This document shows positions 10,500-24,400 of a stretch of 64,000 bases of DNA, one piece after another. This DNA comes from Azolla caroliniana (taxonomy: Eukaryota; Polypodiophyta), in contig JBHGNT010000007.1 of assembly GCA_043228905.1 (NCBI GenBank), positions 2,356,001-2,420,000 on the forward strand. The letters are read 5' to 3'. The notes below the pieces were generated by a model. That model was given only the letters and a program-made list of their open reading frames with translations. It had not been told where the DNA came from and searched no databases. Position numbers and translations under genes: made by a program. Position 1 is the first letter of the stretch, and each line of letters starts with the position of its first letter.

Positions 10500-13400
10500 T
10501 CCATTTTCATTCAATATTTCTTTTGTTTTTTGCTCACTTGTATTCTGATGCAATTTGTACTAAATTTTAATTTGATGTGAGTGAGAGCTTTCTCAAAGAG
10601 TAAAAGTGATGTCTGCTTTTAAGTTTGCCTATCTACTCCTACCCATGTCACTTAGGAAGTGATAGTTTCTTTGGGACAATGAGAACCAACAAGAGTCACA
10701 CGATCACATATTGTTTTCGAGTGTGGTCACGAGGGCGTCATGATCGTATATTGTTTTCAAGAGAACCAACCGACTTAGGGTTTCGGTCTCGAATTAGTTA
10801 TTGGTCGAACAACCCAACACGAATGGCATGACCCAATCTCATTTTGGCCTATGATAGTTTCTTTAGAAGAACCTTGCGAGAGTGATCCAATGGGCTATCG
10901 ATTTAGTTTGTAATAATTTCGTTGGAATTAACAAGCAAATAATGAACAAGAGTGGGACACTATCATACATCATTTTGGTCTATAATTGTAGCTTTAGAAC
11001 ATGCAAACAATAATGAGTACAATTGTATATCATTTTAATCTCAGCCTACATCCGTAATTGCGGTTTTAGAACATGCAAACAGTAATGTGTACAATTGTAT
11101 ATCGTTTCAGTCTACATTTGGCAATTCCAAAAGTATGCTTGTTTTGCTCAAAGATATGGTTCCTATAATCACTTGACAAAATTCATATTAATACCACCTT
11201 AGGTTTACCCAATTATATCTTTGAAAACTATGGACGGTTTTGACGATTAAACTTTCTTACAATAATTTGTTTCACTAATTAGGAGATTTAATTTTTTGTT
11301 TCCCTCTAATCATAAAACAAACGTTGCCCTAATTGGTCAATTTAGAATTTGAAATTTCTTATCGCCTTCCAACTAGAAATTGACCATGTCCTAGTAGAAA
11401 CAAGTTGGCTAAACTGATTGAGAAGTTATGATATCCACCCAATTTACCTCATGAGCAACGTTAGAAGTTGTACTTCACCCTGGAATTTCACGAGACAAGT
11501 AGCTTTCAAGCTTGTTATTTTGACTCATAGGGCAAAATTCATGAGGTGGTAGACTCTAGTTCATTAACATTCTTAAAGTTTCATCGAATACTCTTAAAAA
11601 TGTGAATTTGATTATGATTATTTATGTATCTTATAAAACTAAAAGAGAAAGAGTATATTCTCAATGTATAAGATGAAAGAACAGAAATTGAAATACAAAT
11701 AATGTGACATTTAAACCCTCGACCGTGAGTGCAATAACAATATGCACGTTCAGGTTCAGACCAAGAGTAAAAGTGATGTCTAACTCTCGAGGGAAAGATT
11801 CACATTGTTACGTGTTTACAATTATGAAGTTTGAATGTATAGGCAGGATATCATGTAGTATGTTATGGTTGATATGTTTTCAATTTAATGTTACAACTTA
11901 CAACTTACAACTTATATACTATATATTGTTATTTTCTTCACCATAAGGTCCATCCATTCAGTCTCTTCAAAAACATGTCTCGTGTCCCCAATGAATGCTT
12001 AAAGCTCATGTTTATGTGTCTGTTGAGACTTTCCCGTTTCCTTTGCTTGTCAAGGAACTCTCTAGAATCCTTTCCAATGCACATAGGCTCATGTGTTCCA
12101 TGAGTTCTCATCCTTCACTAAAGACATTTCTAACACAAGTCCATACTCCTCTGCTCAAATCACCCCCCTTAGCCACACTAGTATATGTCATGATCCATGA
12201 CATATGAGATTTGTGAACTCTAAGGAGAATCCAAAGTGGGGCATGGCTATTGATTGCCGAGTTAAGTTTGTATAGAACTTGCATAATGATAAGTGGCACA
12301 ATGTTGAATGATTTGACTTGTTAAAAATCAAAACAAAAAATAGTTGGTTCACGAATCCTTCCTTACTATGCTCATGAAAGTTGGTAGATATAATTTACAC
12401 TTGAAATGAAAGGACAAAGAATGAGTTACATCAAGAGAAAAGTAATGAAGAACTTAAAGAGAGCGAGAGTCACTCACATTCTTCAATAATTCGATCTATT
12501 GAATTCACTCATGTTTATATATTCAATGTTATCCATCTAATAACTTGATATGTGTTTCACACTTTCTCACATTCTACTCTCATACTTGTAGTACTACCCT
12601 TCCCAACATGTCCGCATGGAAAGAGATAAAATGGAAACATTGTTCTTGTCACTTGCGCTAGAGCTTCTAGTGCATGTTTACAAGGAATTTTAGTTTTGCC
12701 TAAAATGAAGCAATAACCAAGTCTAGTTTGTTTGATATTGAAGGATATCTTTGAACAATACTCATGAAGTTCCTTTGTTAGATATGCATTTCAAGCATTG
12801 CTCTTCTTCTTTTCACTCAATGAATCATTGATAATCAATACGTGGTAGGAGAAGATGAAAAAGTTAAGGTTTTTACCATGGCAAATGAGGCTGAAATACA
12901 CTTCTACAACAAGACAAAAAGTTTTCGGGTAATGGATCCCATTGTCCTTGAAACACATAATTTCAATCTCTTGGACCTAACATTACGCTGCAAGTACAAT
13001 CATCATATTAATGTTGAGATTAGAACTTTCTTCACATTTTCTTGATCCTTTGGTCTTGTAAAATGACATATTTGCACTTCTATAGTTGCATTGTATATTT
13101 ATGTTAGTAAGTACATCATATTCCAATTACTAACCTCTTTTTCAGGAGGATTATGGGATCTCTGGCAGTGACTTAAGAGCACGTTGAAAGATGAGCTTTG
13201 ATCAACTTTAGTTTGGATAGGTGCTTATTAATGTGTTATTGTTCACAATCTCAAGTTGAAAAAAGACTTCCTTTTTAAGTAGCGAGGGTTTGGAGTGATT
13301 TTCCTCTTTTCATAGCTATTATGAATTGTCTCACCTTTTTGTCGATAATGTGATGCATATCAATTTTTGCTAAGATGTAGAGTAATTATGGTCGCGTTAT

Positions 13401-14330
13401 CTTGTCTTTTTACATATTCCTAGTTGTATATTACCACCACTTTTTGTCATTTTCGCACATTGCTATCGAGCAATCCAAGATGGTTTATATCTTAGTAGTG
13501 TTTGAGGTTCTATCAATGCTTCATGACATGGTAGGTTTGTGAGGACATTCAAGCTCAAGTAATCAAATAGGGCATCTACCACACCTACTAGCTCACCTTT
13601 AGTTTGTTTCTTAAATTACAAAGGGGTAGTTTTCGCGGCAAGACAAACACGTTTTTTAAAAGGGAAACTGAAGTACAAAAGATAAATCCTTAGAAATTCC
13701 GTGCTTAAGACTAACCATTCACAAGGAGGTCCCAAACAATCATTATACCTAGAGCTAGAAATCAAAATAACTTCATGTGATAGAATAATATTGTGAAATG
13801 GTAACACGCAAATGAGGAAAGTTACAAAAGAGGTTTGAGACACTTGGTTTTTATAAGAACAATATTGATACAATTCATTGTGGCATTGTACGCTCGAACA
13901 TGGAACCAACATGTAGCTAGATGAGGTGATCTTGAAGTGCGTGATATAGTTGATATGAAATCTCAAAGGTTTGCTATGAAGATAGATCATCAATATTGTG
14001 TGGATTGGTGTTTGAATGATGGAACACAATTGTCAATGGTGAGTACTAAATTTTAATATGTTGTATCATCATTTTATGGGTGCCACTTTCATGGTTCTCA
14101 TCCAAAGCACAAAAAGAGTGGAATATAGACAAGTCTAGTGCAGGGTGGTGGAAAATATTGTAGCATTGTGGACATTCTTGATTGTCATTTTGATCCAAGG
14201 TGTTCGTTTCGAGAGGAATAATTGGGGACCTTCGTTTAAGTTCAGACCTCAGGAAGAGAGAGTTGACATCAAGCAGATGTTTCTTGGTATTGTTCAATTG
14301 CAAGACGATATAAGTTGATCCATTCAATGC
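10500..14330. other. No gene recognised
   Basis: AT-rich DNA with short chance frames. A weak local repeat (TTTAGAACATGCAAACARTAATG, near 10988 and 11065) is present. The 137-codon minus frame at 13616-14029 shows no domain, no compositional sign of coding and no conserved neighbour. Confidence 0.5.
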
Positions 14331-14770
14331 CCTATAGCATATCATATTTTGGAAATATTTATCAAAAATATGGCAAGGTTTGTCTTCTTGTTATTTGATG
14401 TCTAAACAGTGGACTTTTAGCCAATATCTGCAAAATGGAGGAAATCATGTTCCAAAATTTAAGCTATTGGAGGTTACATTATAATTGTAATATGCACAAT
14501 ACTTTCATGTTTGATGGTAGATGTAGAGTAAATGTATACATGGCAAGTTGTAAGTCATACGTATGTGACAATTGTTTATGCAAGGGCATGTGGGGATTGT
14601 TTCATCATGAGTGTATTCAATTTTTAGATACCAATGGGGAATGTCCCTCTCCTTATGTAAATGGAGCAATAAGATTGTACATAATGGTGTTTTTTTACAT
14701 TCAATTTAATTGTGTGTTTTACAATAAAGAAAAAAAAGAATGTGTTTTTTTTTTTCAAAAATTTTAAATA
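14330..14770 (+). pseudogene. Decayed L1 LINE ORF2 C-terminal fragment
   Basis: The plus frame reads SYWRLHYNCNMHNTFMFDGR, which matches RYWGLRHNWNMHNAFVFDGR near the end of the L1 ORF2 at 25.05-25.15 kb. Upstream sequence (TATGGCAAGGTTTGTC, TAAACAGTGGAC) and the following block GTGACAATTGTTTATGCAAG also align with the L1 and its 3' region. Several frame breaks are present. It is a 5'-truncated, old copy of the same L1 family. Confidence 0.7.
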
Positions 14771-14774
14771 TATT

Positions 14775-17690
14775 TTCCAAAAATAATGTTTTGCATGCAA
14801 CTCGGAGATCAAATTCAAACAGAAAACTAAGATTTTAAGGACAAGGTTTTAGGTTATATATAGCTTATCAATACCTCTTCAAGAAGAACTTCACAAAATG
14901 TTCTATTGGTTGAGGGTGAGCATATGGAAACATAGGTAATTATAGACTAAATGATTTATTCACCTTGGTGAGTGAATGGTTTGAGAGAAATACAAAAGAT
15001 ACGGAGATAGAGAGAAAGGATTCAGAATTTTGAAAGCCAATTCGAATCGGCATGTAGGGGCATATATTGTAGCTAATCTTGTTCTCTCTCAAATCCAAAA
15101 TGCTATATTGTGTAGACTAATGGAAGCATCGCTAAGTTGTTCTGTATACATATAAAAAAATAAGGTCAAGCCTTCCATAGGTGAGGGGAACTTAGAATTT
15201 GGTTTTGCATGTTTTTGTTATATGTCCAACCTTTTAGATAATCGCAAGAACAAATTGGTATTATAGGATCTTAGGCTAGAATTGACTTTATACAAAGAAA
15301 CCAACGAACTTGACAGGTTGTGGAATGCTCTATGCAAACTTTATGTCAAGCATATTTCACGTTCTTAATTTGTATTATTGCTACTCGTGTTTACGCTTAA
15401 TCTTAATCTTAAATTTTATTTTTTAGGAAATGCATATTTTGATGTTTGAGATTGATCTTTATATTATTATTCAACAAATATGCGTGTTGCCACTTTTTAT
15501 GTTGATCATAATATTATATTTTTTTACCAACGCATGTTGTGTGGAAATGTGAAACCTTGAAAGTGTAATCCCCTCTGAGATGAGTAGGGTGTCACTTGGA
15601 AGTCATAGACTAATGTGAAGATGCCATTATATTTCTGTGGAGCCAAGGTATATGGCCAAGCTCTCTCGTCATGCTTCAATCAAAACATTTTTATGTGGTG
15701 AAGTAGACCCCAAGGATAGGGGCACAATTCTACATGTCTTTGTGATAAATTGTACACATTTTTACATTTACGACCAGGAAACAAGTTTCTGAGAATCAGT
15801 TGTATTTGGGCATCTTGTTGGCATGAACAAATAATATTGTACTTCATTGTGGAGAACGTCTGGTTCATAGATTGTATAAACAAATCCTTAGGTTTGAGCT
15901 AACGTCAAGATTCTTTTTTATCGAGGAATATGAGCAACAAGACCCATCCCAAATTTCCATGAATGGAGGGAGTAAGGGCACAAAAAAATGCATAATTTGT
16001 CTAATAATTGGTCCCCTCACGTTCATGAACAATGTAATCGATCAAAATTTGTACTCTTTTTTTAGAGTAAAAGATTCTTTCATTGTTCTATTCAATGGTG
16101 TCTTAAAATATAAACTTCTACCCCAACTCCGTGTTATGTAGTGACATATTTTTGTGGGTTTGTCATCGATAAAGTGTGTGGTAATTTTGATTACTTTAAA
16201 TAGAAATTGTGATCTACAAGTTTAAAATCTTGTTGGCTTCAAGTTACCCATTGAAGAGTTTTCTGATATTAAAGCAACATATATTTTGTTTCATCATTTT
16301 CAAGTTTCTAGGAATTCCCAATGGTCCCCATTTCGATGGTAGAATGATATTAAAGTATAGAAAATAATCTAGTGAAACTGGATTAAAATTGTAATAGTGC
16401 TTTCACCCATTATGTCAACATTCCTGGCTTTGAATCATGTTTTTTAAGAAGAATTTCCTGTACAAACCATTAGAATTCCATATGGGCAAGTAAATTTTTT
16501 TTCCATCCAAACTAATTTTGTTGAGCCCAACCGTGATAGCTATTGTTTACTGAAAATACTAACAATGCATAATGAAAATGAAACTTGTTTAATCTGTTTG
16601 TTATAGAAGGCTACACATTGGTGAATGTGGTTCTTTGTGTTGAACAATATTTGACACTGTTTGTTGTTTTCTGGACATTGACAACGATTGCCCTACCTTT
16701 TTTTATCTAAGGTGTCACACAACGATAGCCAAATATATGTATATGAAAGCAACCTGTAAATAGTAGAGTATCTAAAAATACTTACAGTGCACATATCCTG
16801 ATTCGTATATGCGATTCACCTAACCAATGGGAAACGATTTTTTCTCTGAAAATAAATAAATAAATATACGTGGGGTTTTGGATATGCAATGCATATTAAT
16901 ACACATGTTGATCATGGATGCCCTAGCCAAATAATAGAACAATGTAATGTTTGACACCACTTAGTTCATCCATTTAATTGGTGTTGATATCCCTTGGATA
17001 AAAATGTATATTAGGCTTGAACTTTTGTTGATTGCCTAATGTTGGTAGAATCAATTATGAATCATGTGATATCTTATTTCTTGTCATTGCTATGATGGAA
17101 AAGAAATTGTTTTATTGATTGACTTGGCCCTGTTCAAGCCATTTACTCCAGGGATTGCTTTTACATTTACTATAGGGTTTATGTATAGTCTTTACAATCT
17201 TTAGTTACAAGATTTCTTGTATAAGAATATTACACCAAGATGCACAACAATATTTCATGCCACGTATCTCAAGGATGGGAGAGCATATATGCATGTAGAG
17301 TCTCTCTTCTATTGAGAAGGTGTAAGTCAACAATAAAGGTGCTTTTGCAAATGTGCAATAGTTACTTGAATGTTTTTTGCAAATGGTATATTTATATGCA
17401 ATGATATTACTAATTTTACACGCAGAAAATATAATGGAAATGGTGTGATTGACAATATATTATTCTTAACGTGTATCTTGGATCACATTGATAATTTTTT
17501 GTTTAGATAATGGACTTTTGAATAAGCTTGTAGGACTTTATATATTAATCTTAATTGTATGAGAGGAATTGAGTATTTGAACTTAAAACAATAGTGAAAA
17601 ATGAACCACTCTTGAGAAGGCTTAGTGTGCAATTGAGAGCATATGTGACAATAGAGAAATTAAACGTTGGGATCGTAGGAAATATTTCTT
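14775..17690. other. No gene recognised
   Basis: AT-rich DNA with only short chance frames on both strands. No repeat shared with the rest of the window was noticed. Confidence 0.5.
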
Positions 17691-17699
17691 GACATATTG

Positions 17700-18110
17700 G
17701 CTACACGGTACACCAATGCTTCTCTATGGAGTTGGAAGTATAGGATAGTAGTATTCTTAAGTCTACTTGGAAAGTGTAATGCAAGTATTAAGATTCAAAG
17801 GATACATTAGCAACATTTGGGTTCTTCATGGATAGAAGATGTGAATAAATTACTTGGAAAATTGGATGCTTCATGATGTGTTAAATGAGGCATTTTTCCA
17901 ATGCAAATGTATCAAAACTTGGGAGAGATATGGAATCTCAATGTTCACACGTTATACTATGCATATTGCACCAAACCACAAAACCATAATCTAATTAAAA
18001 CGGGGAAATCACTGTCATCGATGCATGTTATTGTCCATCCTTTTGTCCTCCATCCTATCCCTTGCTTCAATTTGACCGAGCTCACATTCTCTTCAATTTA
18101 AGACTAGGCA
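17700..18110 (+). pseudogene. Decayed non-L1 LINE C-terminal fragment
   Basis: Nucleotides 17826-18005 align by eye with 50943-51152, the C-terminal part of a non-L1 LINE: TGGATAGAAGATGTGAATAA, then GATGCTTCATGATG, AATGAGGC, CAATGYAA, ATGTTCACACGTTATACTA and CCACAAAACCATA are in the same order. The open frame is destroyed, so this is an old 5'-truncated insertion of the same family. Confidence 0.65.
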
Positions 18111-18689
18111 TTGAACCACAAGCGAAGATACTTGTCAATAATGTACCTAGAAGTGGCACACTCATTACTAATTTCTTTGTATTTCATTATCGATCTCTTC
18201 TTCCAAGGGTTTTGATGTCATCCTCACATGGGAGATTGATTCTCAAGGATGGCATATTTTCTTTCAAACATCAAGACTATCAATAGTGAGTAGACAAAAT
18301 GCTTAGTAATGAGAGAAGTAGTTACATATCATGGGTTCACAAATGATATTAGCAACAATCATGGATCATGATTCATAACAAAGTGTGGAAGCATTTGCTC
18401 AAGTTTCTCCAAATCCCTTATAATCTGTCTTTGACTTATCATTTGCAAGTTATCGCTAAACTGAGCATACAAATAAAATGTTATTTATCAATTACTAATG
18501 AGATGGTTGGACATTTTGTGAGTTTTATTCACAAGATATACTTTTCTTGCAAAATATACTTTTATTATGCATCAAACAAAGATGAGTAGAAATAATAAGA
18601 GATTAAGGAGAATAACGGATTAATGGTCTTAACCACACTGACCACGCAGAAGCAAAGGACATGAGATGAACACAAAATACCACGAGTGT

Positions 18690-18800
18690 CCAATACCATT
18701 GGATATTACCTTATGTTATACCTTAATTATTGAATAATGGATCCAAAGAAGAGAGCTTAGCCTCACCAATAGAGTCTTGACGATATTTACAAATGTTGAA
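18690..18800 (+). repeat. Dispersed repeat shared with the UGT-A/B flanks
   Basis: ATTACCTTATGTTATAC, TTGAATAA, the GATCCAAAGAAG block and GCCTCACCAATAGA occur here, at 28395-28480 and at 42560-42655 in the same order. It is a third, more diverged copy of sequence otherwise seen only in the duplicated UGT 3' flanks, probably an old retroelement piece. Confidence 0.6.
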
Positions 18801-18980
18801 TAAGTAAGTAATGAAGGGGGCACGTAGTCCCCTTTATATAACAGTTAACTCAACATCTGTTCCTAAGTGTAGTAAGTCCTTATGGGTTCGTCCCAATTCC
18901 TTGGATAACTAGTTTTCTAGCCACTAGCTACAACATAGTTTGTTTAATTGATAGATCTCTCTCTGTTTGTCTCTTTTTTT

Positions 18981-19161
18981 TTAGTAAGTCGATAACACTA
19001 CAAGCACTGTGTCTTCGGTTCAAAACCCAATTTCCTCACCTCTCTATTATATACTTCATATATATCTCTATTTCACTAGATGCCATTGTGGAATGTAGGG
19101 GTTGAACCCATGACCACCAGGTCTCCATTGGGCAACCTTACCAACTGAGCTACATCCATCT

Positions 19162-19163
<2 letters not shown>
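18981..19163 (-). mobile_element. SINE with two convergent tRNA-like parts (copy S1)
   Basis: On the minus strand the element starts next to (GA)n with GATGGATGTAGCTCAGTTGG, which has a pol III A-box-like TAGCTCAGTTGG, and a B-box-like GGGTTCAACCCC follows about 33 bp later. GGATGTA can pair with TACATTC as a 7-bp acceptor stem. After a short AT-rich linker comes a second tRNA-like segment in the opposite orientation, with its B-box-like GGTTCAAAACCC on the plus strand near 19018. The element ends in an A-rich tail (T-run at 18973-18982 on the plus strand). It lacks the A box of the second tRNA-like part. Confidence 0.7.

Positions 19164-19206
<43 letters not shown>
19164..19206. repeat. (CT)n microsatellite at the SINE head
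   Basis: About 42 bp of CT directly abuts the tRNA-like head of SINE S1. The same association is seen in S2; S3 has a (CT)n tract just beyond its target duplication. Confidence 0.95.
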
Positions 19207-19209
<3 letters not shown>

Positions 19210-19524
19210 TTCACACTTTTTGCTCATATATTTCAATTCTTGATCATTTGGCGATGTTACAAAAATAAAATTAACCCTATGTTTTGGTTGAATCAAATTG
19301 TGTGCAGTACCACTTGGGAGGAAAAGTAAATCCTTGATTTTGATTTGTCATTGCAAGAGAGCAATGTTTTCGAAATCAAAAGTATGTTATAAGCATAATG
19401 TTGCAAACCAATTGTATAGCTCATGTTATCCAAAGCATAGGCATGCTTTGCTTCTATTTAACATTGCCAAATGATGATCAAGAGTTGAAATGAATGAGTA
19501 TGAACTATGAAATGAGCGAGCGGG

Positions 19525-19577
<53 letters not shown>

Positions 19578-19890
19578 GCAAGAGTGGAGAAGGGAAGAAG
19601 AAGCTAATTTGTTTTTATTGCTGCGCTCTCTATCGGTAACGAAATTGAGCACAAAGACAAGCGTTGGAAAGCCCTCGAGTAGAGCTTCACAACGAGATAT
19701 AGCAAGTTGAATTTGGTGGTTTGTACGAGAAGCAGCGATAGCAATAAGGAATCTTGTGTTGTCGGCATCCACATACTCAAAACTCATTGTGGGTCTTCGA
19801 TTGCTTTCAAAATCTTCGACCTCTTCAATCGGGTGAGTTCTGATTTTCTCTCTTGTTCATAGAAAATTGTTTTTATCCCGGATCGATATA

Positions 19891-21404
19891 ATGATGGACA
19901 TAAACATGAATTCCTCACAAATTGTGGGGGATATTGATATGGAAACAATCGATCCAAAAAAGAGTAATGTGATAATTGAATGTAATCGTGAAAGGGAAGA
20001 CATTGGAAGCTCTAAGAGGTTTAAGGGAATTGAAGAAATTAATGAGAAAAAATTAACATATGCCAAAATAATACATGTAGATGAAGTTGACAAGGATCAT
20101 TGTAATTGGGATAATTTATGGGGAATTGCCAATACCTTATTGTTGGATATTGTGGAAGAAAATGAAAATGCAGCGAAAGAATGCATTGAAGAGGATGTGC
20201 ATGATGTGGAAGTTGATGCTAAGGCAATTTTGCAATCATTTGATGTATTCTATGATCGTGTTGTTATATTATTTTTTACCGGCAAACTCCCATATGTTAA
20301 TTGGATTAAACAATGGTTGAACACAATCGTGTCACCAAATTGTGTTGAAAATATATATGCGGGACCACGAGGGTTTTATGATGTGGTATTTCGTTCACCG
20401 GAGCATCGAAGTGCATTGTTGGGTAAAGTTCTTGTGTTTTTTGATAAACGATTGGTGCATGTTATGCAATGTTCCACCGTAGTGGACTATCATGCTTTGT
20501 TAAAACAAGAATGTCTTGTTTGGGTTACAGTGGATTGTAAGCATGCTTTTTTATGGCCACTTTACTAGAGTTGATGAGTCAAATGGGTAAAGTGTTGGTA
20601 TCTCCACATGCAAATGCTACAAATAAGTGCAGATTTTGTGTGTTATGAGATACAAGTCACAAGAGGCCAGGATGGGTGCGTATGAATGCTCCTGGTATGA
20701 GAAGTATTTGTTTTAAACTGAAGTGGGAGACATTTGCAGGTCATTGTTTTGGATGTGGTGAATGGGGTCACTTTATGGTGGAATGCCACGATCATTGTCC
20801 TTCAACTACAAAGGTTCCTATTGAAGGGAACAATAAGGAAGGAGTTGGGAGAGATGTTGGTGTGTCAGATTTTGTGGATGAAGGAACATCACCTAGAGCA
20901 GGTTATAAAGAGGTCTCACTTCAAGGTTTGGGCCCTAAGAATAAGGGAATTGAATCTATGGATATGGAAAAACAAAGTTTAGTGGTTAAAGATAAGGGGA
21001 AAAAACCGTTGGATAGAGCTAGTAGTAATGTTGTTCACAAAGATTGGCATGAGGTTAAGGGCAAGTCGAAAGGGAAATCAATGAATATGCAGTGTAGTAG
21101 CTTGCCCACTACTTATGTGACTACTTGGCAAGGTAATTCAGGAACTAGGGAGGGCCCTCGAAAAGTTCCTTGGCAACGACAATCTAGGGATAAGGGATTA
21201 CCCCTTCACCTTCAATTTGATTCATCGGGACGAGTTGTAAATTCATCGAATTCTCGAGGTTTTCGTCAAGAGGGAGGACCTAAAAAACAGATTTCGATAG
21301 ACAACCCTAAGGATGTGGTGCATGAAAATCCATATGCAGCATTGGAGCATGCTTTGACTAGTTTCATGACATCGGTTGCTCTAAAGGAGCAAGTGCTCCC
21401 ATAA
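19891..21404 (+). pseudogene. L1 LINE ORF1 protein (frameshifted)
   Basis: ORF1 proteins of plant L1 elements bind element RNA. The first frame (ATG at 19891, to 20568) contains the DUF4283-like domain, ending KLPYVNWIKQWLNTI ... HALLKQECLVWVTV. It is then lost by a frameshift close to a T-run near 20550. The correct frame continues through a stop at about 20648 and becomes open again in 20676-21404. There a CFGCGEWGHFMVEC zinc knuckle (C-x2-C-x4-H-x4-C) is followed by a long Lys/Gly/Ser-rich tail. One frameshift and one stop therefore separate the RNA-binding halves. It lies immediately before ORF2 on the same strand. Confidence 0.75.
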
Positions 21405-21417
21405 CATTGTTGATTGA

Positions 21418-24400
21418 ATGAAAGTGGTAACATGGAATGTGAGAGGGGCATGTTCTCCTCATAAGAAGTATATACTATGGGAAACTTTGTTAAGTAGAGA
21501 ATGGGATGTAGTATGTGCAGTTGAGCATAAGTGTCATGAGTTAGCAGGATCCACAATGCGTTTGCGTGGATATTCATCATTTTATGTAGGACATCTTAAT
21601 AATCATTATTCAGGTGTGGTATTAATCGTGAGGGATAAGTATTATCCTCAAGTGGTGCATAATGATCCTTATGGTTGGTTTTTGGTTCTAGAAATCACTT
21701 TTTTTGGCGAGGTTGTGTGGGTGGTTGGGATTTATGCCCCTAACCAAGCCACTCAACGTATTGCATTATGGGGTTCACTCCTTCAAACCCTATCTATTGG
21801 ACGTCTAGGATTACTTATGGGCGATTTTAACATGTGTGTTGATGCATTTCAATCCACTTATGAACATTCAATCATGGATGATCCTGAGCAACTTGCTTGG
21901 GACTCATTGGCTATGGAGGTTCTAAAGTTGGATGTTTGGACATGGTTGCAAGGGAATGATCCAGGTTTTACCTTCCAATCTGCTCAACATAGACAAACAT
22001 GGAGTTGGTTAGATAGAATGTATGTGATGCATGATGATTCCTTTTTACCGACATCACTTCGTATGAACGTTCTACAAGATGTTGGAACTTCAGATCACTT
22101 TCCTATTTGCTTGGAGGTGTGTAATCATGCAATTGACATGTATAAATCTTTACTTGGAAAGTCTCCACTACGCTTTAACTCTTCTCTTTTGCTTTAACCT
22201 CACTTTGATTCTCTCATGGGGCAAATTTTGGTAAATTTTTCTCAACAAGTGAATCTTAAAGGAGTTAAATCATGGGATATTACATTACGAAACATTAACA
22301 TCATTCATCGTATGTATGGAGTAACCAATGCTCAACGAAGAAGAGGTCTTATTCGACAATTCTCACAAGTTCTCTCTAGGTGTAATGCATTATTGATACA
22401 TACACCATTAGATGAGGAGCTTTTGGATATTCAGAGTCAATTGCATGTTATTATTTCTCAGTTGCAATGCCAAAGTTATCGTTATGTTAATATGCGACAA
22501 CTCAAGGAAGGACTCATTGATAATCAATGCCAATCTCATTTGTTTTTCCAAGCATTACATCCTACTTATGCTCGATCTAATGTGGTACATGTGAAGCAAG
22601 GGGATGAATTGATAGTGGATCCTACAACAATAATTGACATATGTCTTCATTACTTTAAGGAGTTGATTGGTCCACAATTGTTAATGACAGATGAGGTGAG
22701 TAGAGCACACCATGAGTTTTATGATGTGGTTGGATGTATTGTGCATGATCTCATTAATCATGAATTGGATGCGGATTTCACTGAGGATGAGGTGGATGTA
22801 GCTTTAAGGCATCTTCCTAGTGGTAAGAGCCCTGGTTGGGATGGCTTGACAAATGAAGTTTTTAAGAGATATTCCAACATTTTAAAAGGGACTTTGATGT
22901 TTCAATAGTCTTGGGATTCTAGTTGTATGCCTCAAGCTCGGAAGATTGGTCTAATTAAACTAGTTCCAAAGGTGGCATCTCCTGAGTCATTTCATCAATG
23001 GAGACCTATTTCTTTGATGGGGGGGTTGTACAAGATATTTACGAAGGTCTTGGCAAATAGATTACAAAAGTATTTGCCAAAGTTGATACACCCCGCCCAA
23101 TATGGTTTTATTGCAGGTAGAAATATATTGCATAATGTGTTGAATGTTCAAATGGCCATGGATTATGCTCGGAACCCTCATCAAGAATTGATTATGGTGC
23201 AATTAGATTTGGAGAAAGCTTATGATCATGTTAATTGGTCTTTTGTTTATGGGTTAATGCATACAATGGGCTTTGGACCTCGTATGTTTCGCCTCATATT
23301 TTTATTAGGACAAGATGCAGTGTCTCGAGTAATGCTTAATGGGGGAGTTACATTAGATATTGCCCTCACAAGATCCTTTCGTCAAGGATGCCCTCTTAGC
23401 CCATTGTTGTTTGCTATTGTTACTCATCCTTTGTTAGTGATGCTATCAAGACTTGCAATAAATGGTGACATTGTGGGTTTACACCTTCTGTTCGGAGGGC
23501 AAATAGTAGCACAAGCTTTGGCGGATGATTCTTTCATGTTTTTACAAGCCTCACGGGAGAATCTTGAGAAGGGGATGCTTGTATGGAATCAGTTTGCATT
23601 GGCTTCCAGATTACATATTAATTGGAGGAAGTCTAGTCTCATATCATGCACTAAAAGGGATTTGGAATGTTTAGGATGGCAAGGATCCGTGGTGCAGAAA
23701 AGCTCTATTTTTCGACACTTGGGCTATCCATTAGGAATGAATGTTACAAATGGTCAATTGATTGAATGGATGTCTAGTAAGTTGAGGGATAAGTTCATGT
23801 ATTGGAAGTCACAATCTTGGCCATTTCATGTTCGCTTGAAGGTTGTACAATGTATTATGGAACCCATGATATTATATTACTTGCCATTATTTCCATGGAC
23901 AAAGAAGGCGTTGAATTCTGTTTCGCAACCTCTTCGATATTTGTTGTGGAAGAAGAGGGATAAGATGGGAATCACATGGATTGCTTGGAATCATCTAGCA
24001 ACCCCTAAGCGATTAGGGGGGGTTGGAATATTGAATTTATCTATGCATATGATGGCTCGTAGATTTTCATTATTACAAGACATGTGTTCAAACTCACAAC
24101 CATGGATATCTATTGTTCGATATTTCATTGAGAACAAAGGTTTAACACATGGGAGGACAACGATTAAGGCTTCATGGTGGCAATTACTGAATGGATGTAT
24201 TTCACTTAGGATTCCGGGTTCTTCATGTGTTCAACACTTAGTTACCTCATGGCAAGAAGCACTCTTGTTATGTGTATGGAAATCATCATCTAGTAGAGAG
24301 CATTGTAACTCTTTGCAAAAAGAGTTACTTGTGTCTTCTCGGTTATTATGTTGGCCAGGAAAGGAGAGATTGCGTTCTCAATTTAATCGTTTGTTTTGTT

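Larger units (their letters stand above)
18885..19206 (+). repeat. Left arm of inverted repeat flanking the L1 LINE
   Basis: TTGGATAACTAGTTTTCTAG, GTTTGTTTAATT, a TCTCT-rich stretch, the SINE and a (CT)n tract recur in reverse complement at 25342-25690 in mirrored order. The arms are about 320-350 bp and lie about 6 kb apart, one on each side of the L1 element. Confidence 0.7.

Noticed and set aside
13616-14029. 137-codon minus-strand frame as a gene
   Set aside because: No domain, no coding-like composition, no related copy; compatible with chance in AT-rich DNA.
19458-19787. 109-codon minus-strand frame containing a Ser/Leu run
   Set aside because: The run is the translated (GA)n tract in the L1 leader; no other support.
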